Below are positions 13,454 through 18,984 of a stretch of 18,984 nucleotides of DNA, piece by piece. The DNA comes from an uncultured Clostridia bacterium. Its GTDB lineage: Bacteria > Bacillota > Clostridia > Christensenellales > Maliibacteriaceae. Numbering within the stretch: position 1 is the stretch's first letter; every line of letters starts with the position of its first letter. Where the stretch lies: positions 1-18,984 of the forward strand of contig CAKTSO010000019.1 in assembly GCA_934613185.1 (NCBI GenBank), written 5' to 3'. Below the pieces are notes generated by a model, which saw only the letters and a program-made list of their open reading frames with translations, did no database searches and had not been told where the DNA came from. The position numbers and the translations under genes are program-made.

Positions 13454-16400
13454 ATGAAAAAAAGAATCATGGCATTTTTGCTGGCGGCGACGATGCTGCT
13501 GAGCTTTGTGCCGCAGGCCGTGCTCGCCGCGCCGGACGAAGAAACGCCCGCGGCGGAACCGGCAGCGGTGGAAAGCGAGATCGCGGCACCCGTCGAAACG
13601 CCCGCCGCGCCCGATGAACAGCAGCCTGCCGCGACGCAGGAACCCGATGCGCAAGTGCCGACGCAGGAACCCGGGCAGGAACCGCCTGCGCCGGAAGAAA
13701 CTTCGGCGCAGAACGGCACGCAGGAGAGCGAGGCGCAGCCGAGTGAGACGACGGAAGCCGCGCCGCAGGAGACGATCCCCGCGCAGACGGAGGCACTGAC
13801 GGTTCGGATGTTCGGCGCGCCCGTCGCCTATGCGCTCGGCGCGTTTAACACGGCGCTTTTGAACGGCGTTCCCGCGACGGCGAATCCCGGCACGGGCACG
13901 ACGAAGTGGGGCGTCAAGAACGGCTATTTTTGCTCGGGCAACGCGGGAAAAGCGTATTCGACCAGCACGCTCACACTGACGATGCAAAGCGATGCCGTCT
14001 TCCGCTTTGAATATAAAGTTTCGAGCGAAAAAGGCTGCGATAAACTGACGATCACGCACGGAAGCAAGACGATCGTCAGCGGCGTCAGCGGCGAGATCGA
14101 CTGGACGGTCTGCGAGATCGACGCCAAAGCGGGCGACGTGATCGCGATCGCTTACAAAAAAGACTCTTCGGGCGACAAGGGCGACGACTGCGTCTACCTT
14201 CGCAATTTCTCGGCGGACGATCCGGTTGTGATTACGTTTGACGCGAACGGCGGCGACGGCGCGTCCTACACGCAGAATATTTACGGCAATGCAAACTTGA
14301 CCGCCAACCGCTTCACGAAAGATCATGCCATCTTCGCGGGCTGGGCGCTGACGGCGGACGGCGAGGTTGTCTATTCCGACGGCGCCGGCATCGAAAAGCC
14401 GGAGGCGGATCTGACGCTTTACGCGGTCTGGACGCCCGCATGGATCGTGCGCTTTGACGACGTCGACCGGGAAGTCACGGTCGCGCGCGGCGAGGCGCTC
14501 GGCGCGGCCAATGTGCCGCAGGCAAGCAAAAAAGGCTATCGCTTTGAAGGATGGTTCTGCGCGGGCAAGGCGCTCGACGCTTCCGCCGCCGTCAAAGAGG
14601 ATATGACCTATACGGCCAAGTGGTCGCCCATTCGCTACACGATTCATTTTGACGCAACCGGCGGCGTGGGCACGATGGTGGACATGACGCTTGATTACGA
14701 CCAAAGCGCCGCGCTGCCGAAGAACGTCTTCGTGCGCAAGGGCTACACCTTCGGCGGCTGGAAACTGAGCGGCACGACGTATGCGGACGAAGATCTGGTG
14801 CAGAATCTGACCGATAAGGACGGTGGCGTCGTCACGATGCAGGCCGTCTGGCAGGGCTGCCGGGTGGAAGTGTGCGTCGACTTGAACGACGGTTCCGAAC
14901 CGACGAAGCGCATCGGCGTCGTCGGCGAGAATTACAACTTCATCTGGGACGAGACCAAGGGCGGCGGAACGTACAGCAAGCTTGCGGATCCCACCCGCGA
15001 CGGCTATCTTTTCACCGGCTGGTTCGACGCGCCCGAGGGCGGAAATGAGATCACCTATCAGGATAAGTTTGACGGCGACGATGCGGAACATGGTGTCACG
15101 CTTTATGCGCATTGGACACAGGCCGTGATGATCGCGTTCGACGCGAACGGCGGCAGCTGCTACACCAAGACCAAGCTGATCAAAAAAGGCGACTCCCTCG
15201 GTTATCTTCCGAGCGCCTCGCAGAGCAATATGGTCTTTGAAGGCTGGTATACCGAGCGCACGGGCGGCGAGAAGATCGAAAAAGATACGCCGTTTACCGC
15301 CGACACGACGCTCTACGCGCATTATCGTCGATATAGCTACATTTTGAAGTTCAACGCAAATGGCGGCGAAGGCACGATGGCCGATCAGACGGTGGAATTC
15401 GGCGTCGATCATACGCTGCCCGCGTGCGGCTTCACCCGCGAAGACTATGATTTCATGGGATGGAGCACGTCCAAGTGGAGCAGCAGCGTCAAATACGCCG
15501 ACGGCGGCGTGATCAATCGCGAATTCGACAGCTGGGACAACGACGATGGCGAGTCGTATCCGCTCTATGCAGTCTGGAAGCAGACGGTGTTCGGCGCGGC
15601 GTTCAGCGCCATCTCGGCGAAACTGCCCTCCGGCAACGCCGTGCGCGCGACGGGGGCGCTCGGTCTGCCTGCGAGCGGCAGCGGCTGGACGGCACGCTAT
15701 GAAAGCAGCGACCCGTCTTTGATCGACAACAATGCAAAGGTGCTTGCGCTGCCCGAGACGGGAAGCGTGTCCGTGACGGTCAAAGCGGTCGTGACGAATA
15801 CCGCGACGGGGGAAAGCAAGACGCGCGAGTATGTGCTGACGCTCCTGTCCAAAGAGGCCGTGGAGGCGGAAAAAACGCTGAACGCCGCGGCTTCGGCGCT
15901 GTCTTATCGGCTGGAACCTACTTACGGGACGGACGTCAACGCCTGCGCGGCGGTGGAAAAACTGCTGGCGGCGAAGGGCTATTCCAACGTCACGGTCAGC
16001 GTGAAAGAAGCCGCGAAATCCTACGACGGCAACGCGCAGATCGATTCTGACGGCACGATTCATTACTATTTCAACCCCGCGATGACGGGCAGCGGCGCGT
16101 ATTTTTACACGACATTCGTTCTGCATCTGAACGGCGCGAGCGTGGAAAAACAACTGTATACGCATCTTGTGTGGGACACGGAACGCGCCAAAGCTGTGCT
16201 TTCCGCCGAACTTGACCGCATCAAGATTCCGACCGAGATCGATGCGGATGTTCTTACGTCGCTCCCGCGCTACTCCGTCAAGGAGGGCGTGAAGGAAGAC
16301 GAGATCGACTACAATAAAAATACGGACCTGAATACTTGGGCCTCGATGACCTGGCAGAGCTCCGATTCCGCGCATCTTCGCGTGAACGATCCCGCGATCC

Positions 16401-18838
16401 CGCCGGTCTATTCGCCCTACGGCGTGACCGTGCTGCAGGATAAGACGGCGCATCGCGTGACGTTGACGGTGCGCGCGGAAGTTCCGAGCGTGAATGTCAG
16501 CATCGCGCGCGTTTACACGGTGACGGTCAAGGCGGCGCAGGAAGACCCGCGCGATGTGATCGCCCGCGAACTCGGCGAGAAGCTCGACGCGGCGCTGAAG
16601 AATCCCGGCCTTCGCGACTTTGCGACGGGCGCGGCGCTGGACGTGGAAAACGTCACAGGCGACGTGCGCTTCCCGACGACGCGCGACATCGGCGTCGACG
16701 GCAAATATCAGCCGGTCACGATCACGAGCTCCAACGAAAACGTGATCGTCGCGCCGGACGTGAACAACGCCGCGCGCGTGGAGGTGTACCGTCCGCTGCC
16801 CGGCGAAAAAGCAGAGACTGTGACGTTGACGCTGACGATCACGGATAAGGCGACGGGCGCGGCGGCGTCGCGTTCGATCGACGTAACCGTGCAGCCGCTG
16901 ACGCAGCGCGAGATCGACGCGGAAACGGCGCTGATGGCGCAGGTCAAGGCGCATTATTTCGACGGCATCAAAAACGCCAACACTTCGCCGGACAAGATTA
17001 CCACGGACCTTCATCCCTTTACGGAGGCGCATCTTGAGGGCGGCAAACTCGTCTGGTCCTACACTTACGACACGATGACCGGCGACGGCATCGTCCCCGT
17101 GGCGATGGACGGCTGGGAGGCGGAGGAGTCCTGGCGGCTGTTCCGTTCTTCCGATCCGCAGTCGATCGCGCACGAGACGCTTCTTGTCACGCGCGACAGG
17201 GAAAACCGCGCCGTGACGGTCACAAGTTGGCTGTCCAGTCAGGCGCTCGGCCGCTATGCGGTGAAGTATCCAAACGACGCGCGCTTTGCGGCGCTGTATT
17301 GCCAGCCCGTGTCCGCGCAGCTGATCGTCCTCGGGACCGCGCCGACGCAGCAGGAACCCGTGGTGCAGAAACTCAGCGCGACGTTCACGCTGCGCGACAA
17401 TTCTTCGACGTGGCTTTCGACGAGATTCTCCGACCTTTCCCGCGGAACGAGCGTTTACGACGTCTTCCGCCGGGCGATTGCGAATAGCGGTTTCCGCGCC
17501 GAGGGCGGCAAGTTCGTCACGGGGATCACCAATGCCCGCGGCGTCACGCTGCGCAATCTTGACCGCGGCGCGTATTCCGGCTGGATGTACTCGGTCAACG
17601 GCAGCGTTCCGAACGTCGTCATGAGCGAATATCACATCAAAGACGGCGACGCGATCGTGTTCTTCTATACGGACGATTACCGCAATATCGTCGGCGAACA
17701 GACGCCCGCATACACGGTCGAAGAGGTCGAAAAGCTGATTGACGCGATCGGCAAAGTTGACAAGTCAAGCGGCGATAAGATCAATGCGGCGCGCAGCGCC
17801 TATGACGCTCTGAGTGCGGAAGATCAGAAAAAAGTCTCCAACCGCGAGACGCTCTTTGCGGCGGAGAAGGCTTATGCGGCGCTCATTGCCGATGCGGCGC
17901 AAACGGCGACGGATCTCTATCGGACAACGGGCGACTTCATCCAAAATACGGATGCGCAGGAACTGTGCGCGTTCGGCAGCGAATGGATGATTTTCGCGCT
18001 TGCCCGAAGCGAACGCGACCTGCCGACGGTCTATCGCGCGTATGAAAAAGCGGTCGAGGCCTATGTCAGGGAGAACATCGGCGAAGACGGACGTCTCGAC
18101 GAGAACCGTGTGACGGTCAACGCGCGTCTTGTGCTGGCGCTTTCGGCGCTGGAATACGACGTGACGAACGTCGCGGGGCACGATCTGCTGCGCGCGTTCT
18201 CCGATTTCGATTATGTCACGAAGCAGGGCTTGAACGGCGTCGCCTACACGCTTCTTGCGCTCGACAGCCGTGATTACGAAATTTCCGAGGCGGAAAAGGG
18301 CGCGAAACAGACGACGCGCGACGCGCTGGTCGATTATCTTCTCAAATCGCAGCTGAAAGACGGCGGCTGGGCCTACGGTGGCGAGACGGCCGAGGCGGAC
18401 ATGACGGCGATCGTGCTTCAGGCGCTTGCGCCGTATGTCGCCGAAGACGCGAAGACAACACAGGAAAAAGCGGTTGCAAAGGCTGTGGACAGCGCGCTTG
18501 AATGCCTGTCGAAGATGCAGACGCCGACCGGCGGCTTCACCAGCGGCGGCAGCGTGACGCCCGAATCCGCAGCACAGGTTATTGTGGCGCTGACGGCGCT
18601 CGGGATCGATCCGCAGACGGACGCCCGCTTTGTCAAAAACGGCGTGAATGCGCTGGATTCCCTCTGCAGCTTCTATGTGGAAGGCGGCGGCTTCCGCCAC
18701 ACGATGCGCGGCGAGCGCGACGAGCTTGCCACGACGCAGGGCTATTACGCCCTCGCGGCCTATTGGCGCATGACGCAGGAAAAGACGCCCTTGTACGACA
18801 TGAGCGATCTTGACAAATCCGCGCAGAGGGCGGCATAA
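13454..18838 (+). CDS. Giant secreted protein with InlB repeats, Ig-like modules, DUF4430 and alpha/alpha-barrel; candidate B12-capture protein
   Basis: A 1794-residue exported protein. A signal peptide (about 1-25, ending AVLAA) is followed by a Pro/Glu/Ala/Gln-rich stalk to about 115 and a beta-sandwich-like domain (about 115-257). Six InlB B/Flg_new repeats follow (about 257-710), marked by FDANGG at the start and GW...LYAVW at the end. Three or so bacterial Ig-like modules (about 710-1300) carry W-x-S-S-D and VTLTVRA patterns. DUF4430 is at about 1306-1411 (GTSVYDVFRRA, YSGWMYSVNG, YHIKDGDAIVFFY). A helical linker (about 1419-1480) precedes a C-terminal alpha/alpha-barrel (about 1485-1780) with the repeat LKDGGWAYGG...DMTAIVLQAL and relatives. 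DUF4430 is related to the C-terminal domain of transcobalamin, and the barrel resembles its N-terminal domain. The ATG at 13454 has GGAGGAG upstream; a TTG nine codons earlier lacks one. No LPXTG, SLH or C-terminal membrane anchor is visible. The cobalamin riboswitch suggests B12 capture; binding is inferred. Confidence 0.96.
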   Translation: MKKRIMAFLLAATMLLSFVPQAVLAAPDEETPAAEPAAVESEIAAPVETPAAPDEQQPAATQEPDAQVPTQEPGQEPPAPEETSAQNGTQESEAQPSETTEAAPQETIPAQTEALTVRMFGAPVAYALGAFNTALLNGVPATANPGTGTTKWGVKNGYFCSGNAGKAYSTSTLTLTMQSDAVFRFEYKVSSEKGCDKLTITHGSKTIVSGVSGEIDWTVCEIDAKAGDVIAIAYKKDSSGDKGDDCVYLRNFSADDPVVITFDANGGDGASYTQNIYGNANLTANRFTKDHAIFAGWALTADGEVVYSDGAGIEKPEADLTLYAVWTPAWIVRFDDVDREVTVARGEALGAANVPQASKKGYRFEGWFCAGKALDASAAVKEDMTYTAKWSPIRYTIHFDATGGVGTMVDMTLDYDQSAALPKNVFVRKGYTFGGWKLSGTTYADEDLVQNLTDKDGGVVTMQAVWQGCRVEVCVDLNDGSEPTKRIGVVGENYNFIWDETKGGGTYSKLADPTRDGYLFTGWFDAPEGGNEITYQDKFDGDDAEHGVTLYAHWTQAVMIAFDANGGSCYTKTKLIKKGDSLGYLPSASQSNMVFEGWYTERTGGEKIEKDTPFTADTTLYAHYRRYSYILKFNANGGEGTMADQTVEFGVDHTLPACGFTREDYDFMGWSTSKWSSSVKYADGGVINREFDSWDNDDGESYPLYAVWKQTVFGAAFSAISAKLPSGNAVRATGALGLPASGSGWTARYESSDPSLIDNNAKVLALPETGSVSVTVKAVVTNTATGESKTREYVLTLLSKEAVEAEKTLNAAASALSYRLEPTYGTDVNACAAVEKLLAAKGYSNVTVSVKEAAKSYDGNAQIDSDGTIHYYFNPAMTGSGAYFYTTFVLHLNGASVEKQLYTHLVWDTERAKAVLSAELDRIKIPTEIDADVLTSLPRYSVKEGVKEDEIDYNKNTDLNTWASMTWQSSDSAHLRVNDPAIPPVYSPYGVTVLQDKTAHRVTLTVRAEVPSVNVSIARVYTVTVKAAQEDPRDVIARELGEKLDAALKNPGLRDFATGAALDVENVTGDVRFPTTRDIGVDGKYQPVTITSSNENVIVAPDVNNAARVEVYRPLPGEKAETVTLTLTITDKATGAAASRSIDVTVQPLTQREIDAETALMAQVKAHYFDGIKNANTSPDKITTDLHPFTEAHLEGGKLVWSYTYDTMTGDGIVPVAMDGWEAEESWRLFRSSDPQSIAHETLLVTRDRENRAVTVTSWLSSQALGRYAVKYPNDARFAALYCQPVSAQLIVLGTAPTQQEPVVQKLSATFTLRDNSSTWLSTRFSDLSRGTSVYDVFRRAIANSGFRAEGGKFVTGITNARGVTLRNLDRGAYSGWMYSVNGSVPNVVMSEYHIKDGDAIVFFYTDDYRNIVGEQTPAYTVEEVEKLIDAIGKVDKSSGDKINAARSAYDALSAEDQKKVSNRETLFAAEKAYAALIADAAQTATDLYRTTGDFIQNTDAQELCAFGSEWMIFALARSERDLPTVYRAYEKAVEAYVRENIGEDGRLDENRVTVNARLVLALSALEYDVTNVAGHDLLRAFSDFDYVTKQGLNGVAYTLLALDSRDYEISEAEKGAKQTTRDALVDYLLKSQLKDGGWAYGGETAEADMTAIVLQALAPYVAEDAKTTQEKAVAKAVDSALECLSKMQTPTGGFTSGGSVTPESAAQVIVALTALGIDPQTDARFVKNGVNALDSLCSFYVEGGGFRHTMRGERDELATTQGYYALAAYWRMTQEKTPLYDMSDLDKSAQRAA
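14225..15583 (+). repeat. Six tandem InlB B-type (Flg_new) repeats within the giant protein
   Basis: The encoded modules begin near 14225, 14437, 14631, 14858, 15122 and 15332, each about 64-88 codons. The common pattern is [VI]xFDANGG, then G-Y-x-F-x-G-W in the middle and L-Y-A-x-W at the end. Repeats 2 and 4 are the most diverged at their start. Such repeats usually act as spacers or adhesive modules on cell-surface proteins. They differ at the DNA level, so they are not a recent expansion. Confidence 0.88.
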
Positions 18839-18851
18839 AAAGCAAGCTGTG

Positions 18852-18889
18852 CGAGGCCTGTCGTTGAAAAACGATAGGCCTCGTTTTTT
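18852..18889 (+). terminator. Intrinsic terminator after the giant protein gene
   Basis: CGAGGCCTGTCGTT pairs with AACGATAGGCCTCG (one G-U wobble) around a GAAA tetraloop and is followed by six Ts. The gene is therefore monocistronic. Confidence 0.95.
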
Positions 18890-18906
18890 ATGAAGCCACA
18901 ATCGCC

Positions 18907-18936
18907 TTGAAGACAATGCGCTTCGGGTGGTATAAT
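18907..18936 (+). promoter_or_regulatory. Sigma-A promoter of the gene at the right edge
   Basis: TTGAAG (18907-18912) and a consensus TATAAT (18931-18936) are 18 bases apart, followed by a short leader with GGAGG. Confidence 0.78.
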
Positions 18937-18973
18937 GGCTTTAACAATTCCAATCCAACGGAGGTAGTTTGCA

Positions 18974-18984
18974 ATGATCAAAGG
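18974..18984 (+). CDS. Start of a gene cut by the window edge
   Basis: Only ATG ATC AAA GG is present (Met-Ile-Lys...). The start is credible because GGAGG at 18960-18964 sits nine bases upstream and a good promoter precedes it. The product cannot be determined. Confidence 0.6.

Noticed and set aside
14225..15583. Tandem repeats considered as a CRISPR array or DNA satellite
   Set aside because: The repeats are diverged protein modules (InlB/Flg_new) of 64-88 codons, conserved only at the amino-acid level. There are no short identical direct repeats with spacers anywhere in the window.
13358..17635. A 1,425-codon open frame on the minus strand opposite the giant protein gene
   Set aside because: It is very Arg/His/Val-rich with no domain pattern and no ribosome binding site, and it lies exactly antisense to a gene with clear signal peptide, repeats and domains. 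It is the usual mirror frame produced by GC-rich codon usage.

Overview
The window comes from a GC-rich, spore-forming member of the Bacillota (class Clostridia, probably a gut or other anaerobic lineage). This rests on spoVT and a GerM-type spore lipoprotein, strong AGGAGG-type ribosome binding sites, lipobox lipoproteins, intrinsic terminators after most genes, a single-gene tRNA-Trp, and a very large secreted protein with InlB/Flg_new repeats. No species assignment is possible from the sequence alone.

Layout. (1) 71-2643: a DhaS-like TetR regulator and, after a strong terminator, a complete oleate hydratase (ohyA) with its key catalytic residues; the pair probably responds to unsaturated fatty acids. 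(2) 2974-7307, minus strand: a three-gene ABC importer (lipoprotein binding protein, fused two-domain permease, ATPase) of the ferric-ion/AfuABC/phosphonate type, behind one sigma-A-like promoter. The binding protein lacks the iron-binding Tyr-Tyr pair, so an iron label would be unsafe. The block is visibly poorer in CpG than its neighbours. (3) 7615-12308, plus strand: a double-GerMN lipoprotein, rqcH (ribosome quality control, NFACT family) and spoVT. Between rqcH and spoVT lies a minus-strand zinc-ribbon membrane protein of lower GC. It has its own promoter and sits between two copies of the same 27-bp hairpin, which looks like a moron-style insertion. (4) 12421-12899, minus strand: tRNA-Trp(CCA) and a small CPPC thioredoxin-like protein. 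(5) 12974-18889, plus strand: a sigma-A-like promoter, a cobalamin riboswitch, an intrinsic terminator acting as expression platform, and a 1794-residue secreted protein. A new gene begins at 18974 and is cut by the window edge.

The most interesting unit is region 5. The giant protein has a signal peptide, an acidic low-complexity stalk, six InlB-type repeats, bacterial Ig-like modules, a DUF4430 domain (the family related to the C-terminal domain of transcobalamin and intrinsic factor), a helical linker and a C-terminal alpha/alpha-barrel of the prenyltransferase/transcobalamin fold. Those last two domain types are the two halves of the animal B12 carriers, here in reversed order, and the gene is controlled by a B12 riboswitch with a terminator. 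The natural hypothesis is a secreted or surface B12-capture protein made when cobalamin is scarce. The riboswitch and the domain patterns can be read from the sequence; the binding function is inference.
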